Shown here: positions 9,005 to 17,762 of the stretch, piece after piece
How positions within the stretch are numbered: position 1 is the first letter of the stretch
How the letters are laid out: each line of letters begins with the position of its first letter
Assembly: GCF_003984645.1 (NCBI RefSeq)
Contig: NZ_RWKI01000016.1
Coordinates: 46,621 to 110,620, forward strand
Origin: Variovorax sp. MHTC-1
Lineage (GTDB): Bacteria; Pseudomonadota; Gammaproteobacteria; Burkholderiales; Burkholderiaceae_C
Length of the DNA stretch: 64,000 nt
Direction of reading: 5' to 3'
Made by a program: the position numbers and the translations under genes
The notes under the pieces: model-generated
Seen by the model: only the letters and a program-made list of their open reading frames with translations
Told to the model about the DNA's origin: nothing
Databases searched by the model: none

Positions 9005-10330
9005 ATGCCTGCACCTCTATTTCCCGTCGAGTCCAGTCTGGATCTGCCGACGCACGCCGACGTGGTCGTGATTGGCGGCGGCATCATCGGAGTTTTTGCT
9101 GCCTACTACATGGCAAAGCGCGGGATGAAGGTCGCGCTCGTGGAAAAGGGGCGTGTCGGCGCTGAACAATCGAGCCGGAACTGGGGTTGGTGCCGTCAGC
9201 AGAACCGAGATGCTCGCGAATTGCCGATGGCAACAAAGAGCCTGGACCTGTGGGAACAATTCGCGGCAGAAACCGGCGAAGTGACGGGGTTCCAGAGATG
9301 CGGATTGCTCTATCTCAGTAACAGCGAAAAGGAATTGGCCGGCTGGGCTCGCTGGGGGGAGTTTGCGCGCACCGTCGACGTGAAAACCCAGATGCTCACC
9401 GCGGACGAGGCGGCGCAACGCGGTCGGGCGACCGGCAAGCCTTGGAAAGGCGGTGTCTTTGCTCCTACCGACGGCATTGCGGACCCATCCCGTGCTGCCC
9501 CTGCCGTAGCGCGGGCCGTCATGAGACTTGGCGGCACGGTACACCAGGGCTGCGCGGCGCGGGGCGTCGAGACTGAGGGCGGTCGGCTCTCGGCAGTGGT
9601 CACCGAGAATGGAACGATCCGCACCAAGGTCGCGGTGCTTGCCGGAGGAGCCTGGGCATCCTCGTTCTGTCGCCAGCATGGCATTCGGTTTCCCCAGGCT
9701 GCGATCCGGCAGACGGTGCTGTCGGTTGCCAAGAGTGGCAAGGAGATGCCGGCTGCGCTCCACACGACCAACGTTTCCATGACGCGGCGTGTGGACGGCG
9801 GATATACCTTGGCCATCAGCGGTCGAGGACGCGTTGACCCAACGCCGCAACTTCTCCGTTTCGCACCGCAGTTCCTGCCCATGTTCCAACGGAGATGGCG
9901 CAATCTAGCGCCCGGCGGACTGGAAGGCGTCCGCTCGGGCCATGAAGGCTGGTTTCGCTGGCGGCTCGACAAGCCGACGCCGATGGAGCGGATGCGCATT
10001 CTCGATCCGAAGGTGGACGCATCGGTTGTTCACCTGACGTACAAGCGTGCGGTAGAGATGGTGCCGATGCTGATGGAGAGTTCGGTCACGGCAGCCTGGG
10101 CCGGCTATGTGGACAGCACGCCTGACGGCGTCCCGGGCATCGGCGAGATGTCGAGCCTGCGTGGACTCGTGCTGGCGGCCGGGTTCAGTGGCCATGGCTT
10201 CGGTATTGGCCCTGGGGCCGGCCATCTGATTGCCGACATCGTCAGCGGCGCCGAACCCCTCGTCGATCCCCGCCCGTACCACCCGGACAGATTCCTGTCT
10301 TCGGCGTGGGGCAAGGTCGCGGACTTCTAG
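9005..10330 (+). CDS. FAD-dependent oxidoreductase (DAO family)
   Basis: 441 aa. An N-terminal Rossmann fold with GGGIIG at residues 24-29 is followed by EKGRVGAEQSSRNWGWCRQQ, a typical DAO/glycine-oxidase block after the dinucleotide fold. The C-terminal FAD-contacting segment is VLAAGFSGHGFGIGPGAG. This family oxidises amines, N-methyl amines or D-amino acids with FAD and gives imine or aldehyde products. It sits 76 bp after the aldehyde dehydrogenase and 9 bp before the GNAT gene. It belongs to the same family as the oxidoreductase at 11292-12569 but the two are clearly diverged, so they probably act on different substrates or steps. No signal peptide. Confidence 0.85.
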   Translation: MPAPLFPVESSLDLPTHADVVVIGGGIIGVFAAYYMAKRGMKVALVEKGRVGAEQSSRNWGWCRQQNRDARELPMATKSLDLWEQFAAETGEVTGFQRCGLLYLSNSEKELAGWARWGEFARTVDVKTQMLTADEAAQRGRATGKPWKGGVFAPTDGIADPSRAAPAVARAVMRLGGTVHQGCAARGVETEGGRLSAVVTENGTIRTKVAVLAGGAWASSFCRQHGIRFPQAAIRQTVLSVAKSGKEMPAALHTTNVSMTRRVDGGYTLAISGRGRVDPTPQLLRFAPQFLPMFQRRWRNLAPGGLEGVRSGHEGWFRWRLDKPTPMERMRILDPKVDASVVHLTYKRAVEMVPMLMESSVTAAWAGYVDSTPDGVPGIGEMSSLRGLVLAAGFSGHGFGIGPGAGHLIADIVSGAEPLVDPRPYHPDRFLSSAWGKVADF

Positions 10331-10339
10331 AGCTAGCCC

Positions 10340-11239
10340 ATGACGTTCGATCCCTCCCGTGGCCTGCACGCACCGGCGGACAAAATGGCGCCGCACCTGA
10401 CCGCGCTGCGCGTCGATCACTTGCCGGACGCGGTCAGACAATCCTCCGCGCTGGGATGGCCATATCGCGAGGCCGACTGGCGCTTCGCGTTCGATCTCGG
10501 CAGCGGGTTCGCGGCGGAAGTCGATGGCCGGCTGGTCGCCACGGCGATGTGGTGGCCCTATGGCGAGACCCATGCCTCGGTGGGCATGATCATCGTTGAC
10601 CCAGGCATGCAAGGGCGAGGCCTAGGGCGTGCCTTGATGGGACAGTTGCTCCGTGAAACGAGCAACCGTACGGTTTTCCTGAACTCCACTCAGGAGGGGC
10701 TCCCGCTCTACACGCAACTCGGGTTCGTCGCCCGCGGGCAGGTGTTCCAGCATCAGGCCGTACTGCCCGCGGAAACCGTTCTTGCCCCCACACCGGCGGG
10801 CGTACGTCCCATCCAAGCAGGAGATGGCGAAAGGGTGCGCCGGTTGGACCTGGCCGCCACGGGGATGGACCGGACTGCATTGTTGGATGCATTGTTCGGA
10901 GCCGGGACGACGATGGTCATCGATCGGGGCGTCGGTGTGTCGGCTTACGCGTGCGCGCGGGAATTTGGACATGGCGTGGTGATCGGGCCGGTGGTCGCAA
11001 CGGGAGCAAGTAGTGCTGCTGATGCGATGGACCTCATCGCCGCACTCGCCGGCCGAGCCCGCGGCCGGTTCCTTCGCATTGACGTGACCGAGAGCAGCGG
11101 TCTCTCTGCATGGCTGACCGACATAGGGCTGCCCTGCGTCGGCCATGCAGTGCCAATGGTGCGCGACACCCAGGCTCGCCCGATCGATGCTGATGTGGGC
11201 GTGCGCCTGTTTGCCCTTTCCAACCAGTCGTTCGGCTGA
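10340..11239 (+). CDS. GNAT acetyltransferase with tandem C-terminal domain
   Basis: 299 aa. The N-terminal half is a GNAT domain with the acetyl-CoA loop at VDPGMQGRGLGRALMGQ (Q/RxxGxG/A) and YTQLGFVARG near its end. The C-terminal half (about 150-295, ADGERVRRLD-like start, TMVIDRGVGVSAYACAREF, GVVIGPVVA) matches the second domain of the YitH-type acetyltransferases. It acylates a small amine or amino acid in the cytoplasm. Being inside an amine-oxidation operon, it may acetylate the operon's substrate or a toxic intermediate; this is an inference. Start ATG 10340, 9 bp after the preceding stop. Confidence 0.82.
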   Translation: MTFDPSRGLHAPADKMAPHLTALRVDHLPDAVRQSSALGWPYREADWRFAFDLGSGFAAEVDGRLVATAMWWPYGETHASVGMIIVDPGMQGRGLGRALMGQLLRETSNRTVFLNSTQEGLPLYTQLGFVARGQVFQHQAVLPAETVLAPTPAGVRPIQAGDGERVRRLDLAATGMDRTALLDALFGAGTTMVIDRGVGVSAYACAREFGHGVVIGPVVATGASSAADAMDLIAALAGRARGRFLRIDVTESSGLSAWLTDIGLPCVGHAVPMVRDTQARPIDADVGVRLFALSNQSFG

Positions 11240-11291
11240 CTCGCCGACTCATCCATGCAAATGCGTCCTCCGCGATGATGGAAATTTGAAT

Positions 11292-12569
11292 ATGAAACTG
11301 ATGCCCTACTGGCTCGATACCTCGCCGAAATTCACCGATGGGCAGACGGAGGCGCCCAGCGGCAACGTCGATGTGGCGGTGGTTGGTGCAGGCTTTACCG
11401 GTTTGTCCGCAGCAATCGCACTGGCGAAGAAAGGCGCAAGCGTTGCAATGTTCGACGTCGGAACCGTGGGCAATGCTGCTTCCGGTCGCAACGGCGGCAT
11501 GTGCAATAACGGCTTCGCACAGGACTATTGCGCTTTGTCGAACAGACTCGGGCGAGAGCGCGCCAACATGCTCTATCGCGCTTTCGACGCGGGCGTTTGC
11601 AAAGTGGAGTCGCTGATCGCGGAGGAAGGCATCGACTGTGATTTCAAGCGTGTCGGCAAGCTCAAGCTCGCTGCCAAGCCAGAGCACTACGACAAGCTGG
11701 CCCGCTCGCAGGCACTGATGGAGAAGGAATGCGATCCAGACACCTATATGGTGACGCGGGCAGAACTGCGGAACGAGATCGGGTCGGATCAGTATTTTGG
11801 CGGTCTGGTCTTCCGCAAGAGCGCAGGCATGCACGTGGGCCGTTATGGCCACGGCCTTGCCGTGGCGGCAGCGAAGCGCGGCGTGCGCATCTACGAGAAT
11901 GCGCCCGTCCTTGGCCTCAAACGCCAAGCCGGTTCAGTGCATCAGATCGAAACACCTAAGGGCAGCATCCGCGCCAAACAGGTGCTGCTTGCGACCGGTA
12001 CGTCGACCGTGGGGCCATTGGCCTGGTTCCGTCGTCGCATCGTGCCCGTGGGTGCATTCATCATCGTGACCGAACCGCTGTCGGTCGAAGTGCTCGATCG
12101 GCTAACGCCGCGGCGCCGAATGACGACGGACACGAAAAACTTCGTCAACTACTTCCGCGTCACACCGGACAACCGCTTGCTGTTCGGTGGCCGCGCGCGT
12201 TTTGCGACGACCAACCCCGAATCGGACATGAAGAGCGGCGCCATCCTGCAACGATCACTCGTGGAAGTCTTCCCCGAGCTGAGAGATACCCGCATCGATT
12301 ACTGCTGGGGCGGCATGGTCGATATGACACGCGATCGCTTGCCGCGGGCCGGAGAGCGCAACGGCCTTTTCTATTCCATGGGCTACAGTGGGCACGGAAC
12401 CCATATGTCGACCTACATGGGCGCGATCATGGCGGAGGTGCTGGATGGCCGCGCGGACCTGAACCCATGGCGGGATTTCGATTGGCCGGCGATTCCCGGC
12501 CATTTCGGCAAGCCATGGTTTCTTCCTATCGTCGGCGCTTATTACCGTTTCCAGGATCTGGTGCGCTGA
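11292..12569 (+). CDS. FAD-dependent oxidoreductase, PuuB/OrdL-like
   Basis: 425 aa from ATG 11292; the frame is open back to 11145 but only as a shadow of the GNAT gene. FAD motif GAGFTG at residues 32-37, then GNAASGRNGGMCNNGF, the ASGRNGG block characteristic of gamma-glutamylputrescine oxidase-like (OrdL/PuuB) enzymes. The C-terminal YSMGYSGHGTHMSTYMGA contacts FAD. PuuB oxidises gamma-glutamylputrescine to an aldehyde, and here the aldehyde dehydrogenase of the same operon could take the product. Last gene of the five-gene run. The true substrate could be another N-acylated or free amine. Confidence 0.85.
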   Translation: MKLMPYWLDTSPKFTDGQTEAPSGNVDVAVVGAGFTGLSAAIALAKKGASVAMFDVGTVGNAASGRNGGMCNNGFAQDYCALSNRLGRERANMLYRAFDAGVCKVESLIAEEGIDCDFKRVGKLKLAAKPEHYDKLARSQALMEKECDPDTYMVTRAELRNEIGSDQYFGGLVFRKSAGMHVGRYGHGLAVAAAKRGVRIYENAPVLGLKRQAGSVHQIETPKGSIRAKQVLLATGTSTVGPLAWFRRRIVPVGAFIIVTEPLSVEVLDRLTPRRRMTTDTKNFVNYFRVTPDNRLLFGGRARFATTNPESDMKSGAILQRSLVEVFPELRDTRIDYCWGGMVDMTRDRLPRAGERNGLFYSMGYSGHGTHMSTYMGAIMAEVLDGRADLNPWRDFDWPAIPGHFGKPWFLPIVGAYYRFQDLVR

Positions 12570-12771
12570 GTACCTTCGGCGACGATGCGCCCCAGGCAGC
12601 GGAGCCACGGCATCGAGCACTGACATCGGCCACCGCGCCCGGGGCCGCCTGCTGCGCACCGACATCGTCCTCCGCCAAGGCGGCACTGCCAGCCCTTCAC
12701 CGACTATCTGGGCTGAGGAGGCGGCCTTTCCAGTTCGACCGGCGACTGCCATACTCCGCATTGAATCCTGA

Positions 12772-13581
12772 ATGTCGCGAAGCCCCTTCGTTTTCGCCGT
12801 TCTTGCCGTTCTAGCACTATCGCCATGGCTTGCGAGGTCGGTTTCCTGCGCCCCCGCAGAGACCAGGAATGAAATCCTCGAACTCTCCGCTGCGACGGAG
12901 CCCCCCGTCATCGCAAGCGCGGACTGGGAAGGCCTTCGGCGCGACACCTGGTACTTCGTGGGCTATCAGGCTGCGACGATCGCCGTGCTCTACGCGCTAC
13001 CGGCCGAGCAGACGCGTTTCGACCGGAGCGGCGCGAGCTACGGCAAGTGGCGCGACAACGTCACGAACCCGGTCTGGGACCGGGACAATCATTTCGTCAA
13101 CTACGTGCTCCATCCCTATTGGGGTGCGGCGTACTACATCCGGGCCCGGGAGCGCGGCCTGGACCGCTGGCAGTCCCTGGGCTACTCCGCCTTGCTCTCG
13201 GCGGTCTACGAATTCGGCGCCGAGGCCTTGTTCGAGCCGGTCTCCTACCAGGACCTCGTCATCACGCCCCTGGCGGGCTGGCTGCTCGGGGAGTACGTGT
13301 TCTCGCCCATCCGCGAGTCGATCAAGGCGAAGCCGGGCGAGCTCGACGCCATGGACAAGGTCGCACTGGTCCTCACCGACCCTCTGGGCGCGCTCAATGG
13401 CCTGACCGATCGAATCTTCGGCGTCGAAACCCAGATCAGCCTGGCGCCCATCCGGCCGATCGGCCCGTCAGCACCCGCGGCGGCGGCAGCGCTTGCCGAA
13501 GGCCGAGGCAGCTGGCCAGGGCCGCACCGCACCAGCCCGAGAGCTGTGAGCTGGGGCCTGCAACTGCAGGTGCGCTGGTAG
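12772..13581 (+). CDS. DUF3943 domain-containing protein
   Basis: 269 aa with a signal-peptide-like N-terminus (MSRSPFVFAVLAVLALSPWL). The core DNVTNPVWDRDNHFVNYV followed by HPYWGAAYYIRARERGLDRW, FGAEALFEPVSYQDL and TPLAGWLLGEYVF matches DUF3943, a family of envelope proteins of unknown function with short hydrophobic hairpins. The C-terminal 60 residues are a Pro/Ala-rich tail. Only about 200 bp separate it from the oxidoreductase operon, but no coupling is visible. Start ATG 12772. No function is proposed. Confidence 0.78.
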   Translation: MSRSPFVFAVLAVLALSPWLARSVSCAPAETRNEILELSAATEPPVIASADWEGLRRDTWYFVGYQAATIAVLYALPAEQTRFDRSGASYGKWRDNVTNPVWDRDNHFVNYVLHPYWGAAYYIRARERGLDRWQSLGYSALLSAVYEFGAEALFEPVSYQDLVITPLAGWLLGEYVFSPIRESIKAKPGELDAMDKVALVLTDPLGALNGLTDRIFGVETQISLAPIRPIGPSAPAAAAALAEGRGSWPGPHRTSPRAVSWGLQLQVRW

Positions 13582-13780
13582 CGATTTGAAGCCTGACAGC
13601 AGTCGCTCAATGCTTCATCAGGCGGCGGACGAGGCACCGTCCGCATCGACGGTGCGCGGCTTCTCGCTCGTCAGCTGGGCTGCGGCGGCCTGAGCTTTGC
13701 GGCGATCTCGGATGGAGCATCGCGAGCTACCGCGGTTTTGCGAGCTGCCACGGGTGCCGCCCGATCAAGCCGGCCCCGCC

Positions 13781-13984
13781 TCAGCCCGACGATGACGACG
13801 TGCGCTTGGCGTCCTTCGCGTCGTCGTCGTCCTCCTCGGCCATACTTAGAATGTCCTGGGACGAGAGCTTCCCGATCAATTCAGGATGGTCGCGGTTCAC
13901 ATGCGCCTGTACTGCCGCGAGAAGTTCCTCATCGGTGGAGCCACGGACCGCTTCGCCGCATTCGCAGTTGATCAGCTTTGCCAT
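13781..13984 (-). CDS. DUF1059 family small protein
   Basis: 67 aa. The opening MAKLINCECGEAVRGSTDEE, with the CxCG pair and then LLAAVQAHVNRDHPEL, is the hallmark of DUF1059, a small predicted metal-binding protein family of unknown role. The C-terminal EEDDDDAKDAKRTSSSSG tail is acidic then Ser-rich and is not conserved in the family. Strong AGGAGG-type ribosome site just upstream of ATG 13984 (CCTCCT at about 13991 on the plus strand). Divergent from the BTAD regulator at 14014, with a gap of only 29 bp. Confidence 0.82.
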   Translation of the reverse strand: MAKLINCECGEAVRGSTDEELLAAVQAHVNRDHPELIGKLSSQDILSMAEEDDDDAKDAKRTSSSSG

Positions 13985-14013
13985 GTCTTCCTCCTTTCAA
14001 CGGGGGTGTCAGT

Positions 14014-14826
14014 ATGGTGCCAGACGAGGATGGAGAAAACCTTGGCGAAACATTGGCGCCCGGGGCGGAAACGCGGATCCAGCTGTGCGGCCGCCTGGTG
14101 GCCAAGCTCGAGGGACGGCGCATCGAAGAACTTTTGCCGGGGCGGCAAGGCCGGCTTCTCTTCGCCTATCTCGCAGCGCAACGCAGGCACGCCGTTACTC
14201 GATCGCAGCTCACGAACGCGCTCTGGCCGAACAATCCTCCGCCTGCTGCCGACGCGGCACTCAGCGCCTTGCTCACCAAGCTCCGAGGGGTGCTGGGCAC
14301 GCACGCCGTAGTCGGAAAGCAGGAGCTGCGGCTGGTGCTTCCCGCCGATGCTTGGATCGACTTGGAAGCCGCCCTCGAGGGACTGCATCGGGCGGAGTCT
14401 GCCGTCTCGCGCCAGGATTGGACGGCAGCATGGGGGCCGGCCCGCGTGGCCTTGCACATTGCCATGCGGCCCTTTCTTCCAGGCTATGACGCACCCTGGG
14501 TCGACGCGACCCGCGAACAGATCGAAGACGTCCTGCTCCGAGCCCACGAGTGCGTCGCCGTCACCGGTCTCGCACTGCGCCGGAGCGAGCTGGCATCGGC
14601 CGCGCGTTCGGCGCGCGCGCTGATGAAACTGGCGCCCTACCGGGAATCGGGATACCGCTTCATGATGGAAATCCTTTCGCTCCAAGGCAATGTCGCCGAG
14701 GCGCTGCTGATCTACGAGCGCTTGCGCCGATTGCTGTCCGACGAGCTCGGCGTCTCCCCCAGTCCCGCGACGCTGGCCGTTCACAAGCGGCTTCTCCAGG
14801 GCGACACCGCGCGCCGAGGGGCGTAG
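14014..14826 (+). CDS. BTAD-domain (SARP/AfsR-like) regulator, probably truncated
   Basis: 270 aa from ATG 14014. The N-terminal part (about residues 20-95: IQLCGRLVAKLEGRRI, then RQGRLLFAYLAAQ and NALWPNNPPP) is the winged-helix Trans_reg_C-like DNA-binding domain of SARP proteins. The rest (about 100-265, ending LSDELGVSPSPATLAVHKRL) is the bacterial transcriptional activator domain. In many proteobacterial homologues this pair is followed by a class III adenylate/guanylate cyclase domain and TPR repeats. Here the frame stops and a cyclase start lies immediately downstream in another frame (14823-14985), so the gene is probably the broken 5' part of a longer regulator. It could still work as a stand-alone activator. 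Confidence 0.72.
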   Translation: MVPDEDGENLGETLAPGAETRIQLCGRLVAKLEGRRIEELLPGRQGRLLFAYLAAQRRHAVTRSQLTNALWPNNPPPAADAALSALLTKLRGVLGTHAVVGKQELRLVLPADAWIDLEAALEGLHRAESAVSRQDWTAAWGPARVALHIAMRPFLPGYDAPWVDATREQIEDVLLRAHECVAVTGLALRRSELASAARSARALMKLAPYRESGYRFMMEILSLQGNVAEALLIYERLRRLLSDELGVSPSPATLAVHKRLLQGDTARRGA

Positions 14827-14985
14827 CGCGCGAACTGAAGACCGTCCTGTTCACCGACATCGCCGGCTCGACTGAGCTCGCGGCGGCTATCGGAGATCGT
14901 GCCTGGCAGGATCTCCTGAAGTACCAGGACATCCTTCGGCGGCAGCTCGAAGGAGCGTGGCCCACCGACGGCCAGCTCGTGCAGG
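14823..14985 (+). pseudogene. Class III nucleotide cyclase domain fragment
   Basis: In the +3 frame directly after the BTAD gene the translation VARELKTVLFTDIAGSTE, then GDRAWQDLLKYQDILRRQL, matches the first 50 residues of a class III cyclase domain, including the metal-binding VLFTDIAGSTE block. The domain then stops being recognisable (GQLVQASFARR) and the same open frame runs on into the downstream dehydrogenase. A frameshift at about 14820 and a deletion of the rest of the cyclase would explain the arrangement. Confidence 0.65.
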
Positions 14986-15074
14986 CAAGCTTTGCACGAC
15001 GAGCTGCTAATCTTCTGCGCTCGACCGCATCGCGCGTCGCCGGCAAACGGTCAGCCATCGATTGGAGCCCAGCC

Positions 15075-16055
15075 ATGCGAATCACCATCCTCGACGACTA
15101 CTTCGACACGCTGCGCACCCTGGAGTGCTTCCGCAAGCTCGAGGGCCATCAAGTCACGGTCTGGAACGACCACGTTCAGGACGACGAAGGGCTCTCGCAG
15201 CGCCTGCGCGACACCGAGGCGCTGGTGCTGATTCGCGAGCGGACCCAAATTCGCGCACCGCTGCTCGCGCGCTTGCCGAAGCTGCGTCTGATCAGCCAAC
15301 GCAGCGTGTTTCCCCATATCGACGTCGATGCCTGCACCAGGCTTGGCATCGTGGTGTCGTCGAGCCAGCATCCCGGCACGCCCTCCTACGCGGCAGCGGA
15401 GCTGACCTGGGCGCTCGTGCTTGCCGCGGCGCGCCAGATCCCTCAGCAGGTGGCCGCGATGAAGGCCGGACGCTGGCAGATCGGCGTGGGCACCACGCTG
15501 CGAGGCAAGACCCTGGGCGTGTTCGGATACGGCCGCATCGGCAGCGAGGTCGCCCGTTACGCGAGGGCGTTCGGCATGGAGGTGCTGATCTGGTCGAGCG
15601 AAGCGTCGCTGGCCCGCGCACGCGCGGATGGCTTTCGCGTTGCCGAGAGCCAGGCCGATTTCTTCAGCCGATGCGATGTACTGAGCCTGCATCTGCGCCT
15701 GGTCGACCGCACACGCGGCATCGTCGGCGCCGAGGACCTGGCGCGCATGAAGCCGTCGGCGCTGCTGGTCAACACCAGCCGCGCCGCCCTGATCGCGCCG
15801 GGGGCGCTGGTTGCAGCATTGAAGGCCGGGCGACCCGGCGGCGCTGCGGTCGACGTCTACGAAGACGAGCCCGTGCGGGATCCGCGCCATCCGCTGCTGG
15901 AGCTGGACAACGTGATCTGCACGCCTCACATCGGCTACGTGTCGCGCGACGAGTACGAAGTCCAGTTCACGGACGTCTTCGATCAAATCGTTGCGTACGC
16001 TGCCGGCAACCCGATCAACGTGGTGAACCCTGAGGTCCTGAGTCGGCGTCGATGA
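15075..16055 (+). CDS. D-isomer-specific 2-hydroxyacid dehydrogenase
   Basis: 326 aa from ATG 15075; the frame is open upstream through the cyclase fragment, but the family starts at MRITILDDYFDTLRTL. The NAD fold GVFGYGRIGSEVARYARAFG lies near residue 152, LVNTSRAALI has the substrate-binding Arg, DVYEDEPV the Glu and PHIGYVSRDEY the catalytic His, so the site is complete. These enzymes interconvert 2-keto and D-2-hydroxy acids (glyoxylate/hydroxypyruvate reductase, phosphoglycerate dehydrogenase relatives). Neighbours give no clue to the substrate. The gene probably became joined to the cyclase remnant by a deletion, so its original promoter may have been altered. Confidence 0.87.
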   Translation: MRITILDDYFDTLRTLECFRKLEGHQVTVWNDHVQDDEGLSQRLRDTEALVLIRERTQIRAPLLARLPKLRLISQRSVFPHIDVDACTRLGIVVSSSQHPGTPSYAAAELTWALVLAAARQIPQQVAAMKAGRWQIGVGTTLRGKTLGVFGYGRIGSEVARYARAFGMEVLIWSSEASLARARADGFRVAESQADFFSRCDVLSLHLRLVDRTRGIVGAEDLARMKPSALLVNTSRAALIAPGALVAALKAGRPGGAAVDVYEDEPVRDPRHPLLELDNVICTPHIGYVSRDEYEVQFTDVFDQIVAYAAGNPINVVNPEVLSRRR

Positions 16056-16409
16056 GAAGCAGAGCCGGTTTCGACGACTCGGTGTCGACGGGCCACCCAG
16101 CCGCACGCCGCACGGCGTCGGGGTTCAGCGATTCACCCCCTTGTTTTCCACATCCCTTATCCCCCGCCGGGTGAACAGATCGTCAACTCCGGACTGGGTG
16201 CCGAGACCACTCAACCGGGAAAAACGACCTTGGCTGTCGACCCAGTTCTGAGCTTGAACTCCATCCAGCGACGCCTACACTTTCGCTACCACGGGCATGT
16301 CCATCTCGACGACCCCCGTCGTCGTCCGGCCAGCAACGTGAGCCCCGGCTCGACTTCCGCCGCACATTCGAGTCGTCCGCCCCGCGGCACCTCAGTTGGA
16401 GATCGAGCC
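16056..16409. other. Intergenic region before the tandem secreted pair
   Basis: About 350 bp without a gene. The last roughly 70 bases before ATG 16410 resemble the stretch before ATG 16997 (both contain a CTCGACTTC..GCCGCA core and end in GGAGnnnnAGxC then ATG), so the leader appears to have been duplicated with the gene. Nothing else is recognisable. Confidence 0.5.
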
Positions 16410-16907
16410 ATGAAAGAGCTTGTTCCCTCAGCCGCGCGCGGCACGGGCCACCGGCTTGCGCATGGGGTGGCCGCCTGCGCCGCGGCTGCCCTCGGATTGA
16501 TGGCGGCATCGATCCCCGCATCGGCCGACCAGAACGAACGCGCAGATGACGACCGCGGATCGCGCAAGAAGCCGCCGACGCTCCTGGCGACGCCACCGCT
16601 GTACTGGAACAACCTCGAGGGTTTCATCTGCTCGGTCGCGAACGTGGGCACGGCACCCCAGCAAGTCACTGTGACTATGCACACGGAGTTCAGGCTCATC
16701 GGCGGGGGAGGCCCCTTTCCGGACATTGTCGAGACCATCACACTGCCGCCAGGGCGCATCCGGTCCTTTGGATTCAGCGTCCCGAGAGTGGTGCCTTTTC
16801 CTACGGGGAACTGGTGCGTTTTTGAATCGGCAGACACCAGCGTGCTCCGGGCGAGCGCCGCGATCCGGGATGGAGATCGCATTCTCAGCACCATCGTGGC
16901 CCAGTGA
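16410..16907 (+). CDS. Secreted protein of unknown function, tandem paralogue A
   Basis: 165 aa from ATG 16410. A Sec-type signal (MKELVPSAARG, hydrophobic core, SIPASA before DQNE) predicts export. The mature part has two conserved cysteines (FICSVANVG and NWCVFESADTS) in a single beta-rich domain with VTVTMHTE and PDIVETITLPPGR. The gene at 16997-17506 shares the same layout: signal, LLATPP/VLATPP, first Cys, VTVxxHTE, PDxVxTxT, second Cys followed by F-S-D-T-S-L. I do not recognise the family. The two cysteines may form a disulfide in the periplasm or outside. Confidence 0.7.
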   Translation: MKELVPSAARGTGHRLAHGVAACAAAALGLMAASIPASADQNERADDDRGSRKKPPTLLATPPLYWNNLEGFICSVANVGTAPQQVTVTMHTEFRLIGGGGPFPDIVETITLPPGRIRSFGFSVPRVVPFPTGNWCVFESADTSVLRASAAIRDGDRILSTIVAQ

Positions 16908-16996
16908 AGCCCGTCGGTATTCGCATGCACCCCGACTCGACTTCGCCGCAGATCCGAGTCAGTCCCGATCGCGGCAGTTCAGATGGAGGCCCAGTC

Positions 16997-17506
16997 ATGA
17001 ACAACCTGATTTTTTCGGCAGCACGACGCACAAAGCGCGGATTCGCTCATCGGGCGGCCGCATGCGCCTTGGCGGCCATCGGATCGATGGTGACATCGAT
17101 TCCCGCATCGGCCGACCCGAACGAAGGCCATCCCGAACGCTCCGGCGGCGCGGGCAAACGGGCGCCGACGGTCCTGGCAACGCCACCCTTCTTCCTGGAG
17201 ACCAATCAAACTGGTGCGTGTGCGCTCTTGAACCTGGGCGCTGTCGCCAGGGAAGTGACCGTCACCTACCACACTGAGGAAACTCAGCCGGACGGCGCCC
17301 CCATTCCGGACGCCGTGACCACCGTCACGATCGAGCCAAATCAGGAGCGCGCCTTGAGATTCGGCTTCGGCATGAGCAGATCCCTCACGCCGGTGCCGGC
17401 CTTCTGCAAGTTCCAATCGACGGACACCAGCTTGCTCAGGGGCGGCGGCTATGCCGCCTCGGACTCCATCATTCAACGTCCTGCCCGAGCCGTAGCGGCA
17501 GAGTGA
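16997..17506 (+). CDS. Secreted protein of unknown function, tandem paralogue B
   Basis: 169 aa from ATG 16997, with GGAG at about 16985. The signal peptide (AACALAAIGSMVTSIPASA then DPNE) and the mature domain align with the preceding gene at roughly 40 percent identity by eye. Shared blocks are VLATPPFF, ACALLNLGAVAREVTVTYHT, PDAVTTVTIEP, RFGFGMSRS and CKFQSTDTSLL. Only 89 bp separate the pair, so they are probably co-transcribed. They arose by tandem duplication and then diverged. No domain is known to me; a small disulfide-bonded beta domain is the most that can be said. Confidence 0.7.
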   Translation: MNNLIFSAARRTKRGFAHRAAACALAAIGSMVTSIPASADPNEGHPERSGGAGKRAPTVLATPPFFLETNQTGACALLNLGAVAREVTVTYHTEETQPDGAPIPDAVTTVTIEPNQERALRFGFGMSRSLTPVPAFCKFQSTDTSLLRGGGYAASDSIIQRPARAVAAE

Positions 17507-17762
17507 AGCGGCTGGCTCGTCGTACTGGCCTTCGGACAACACCGTGCCGTTCTCGTGGTGGCGGGCCCTAACCGGCTGTTTGCGGTCGTCATGATGCTCT
17601 CCCAGTCAGGCCGGCCGCCTCTATAAACACCGCTACGGCCTTCTGCTCGGCTCTCCCGCCGCCACGTGCTCCCATCCGGGCGCTGTGCCGGGAACGGTGC
17701 GTGCGTTTTGGCTATAGGCTTATAAATCGTAGTCAGGCAGCTGGACCTCGCAAGGAGCAGGC

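Noticed and set aside
17563..17592. GGGCCCTAACCGGCTGTTTGCGG, seemingly like the MITE end.
   Set aside because: Only scattered matches, no partner inverted repeat and no hairpins follow.
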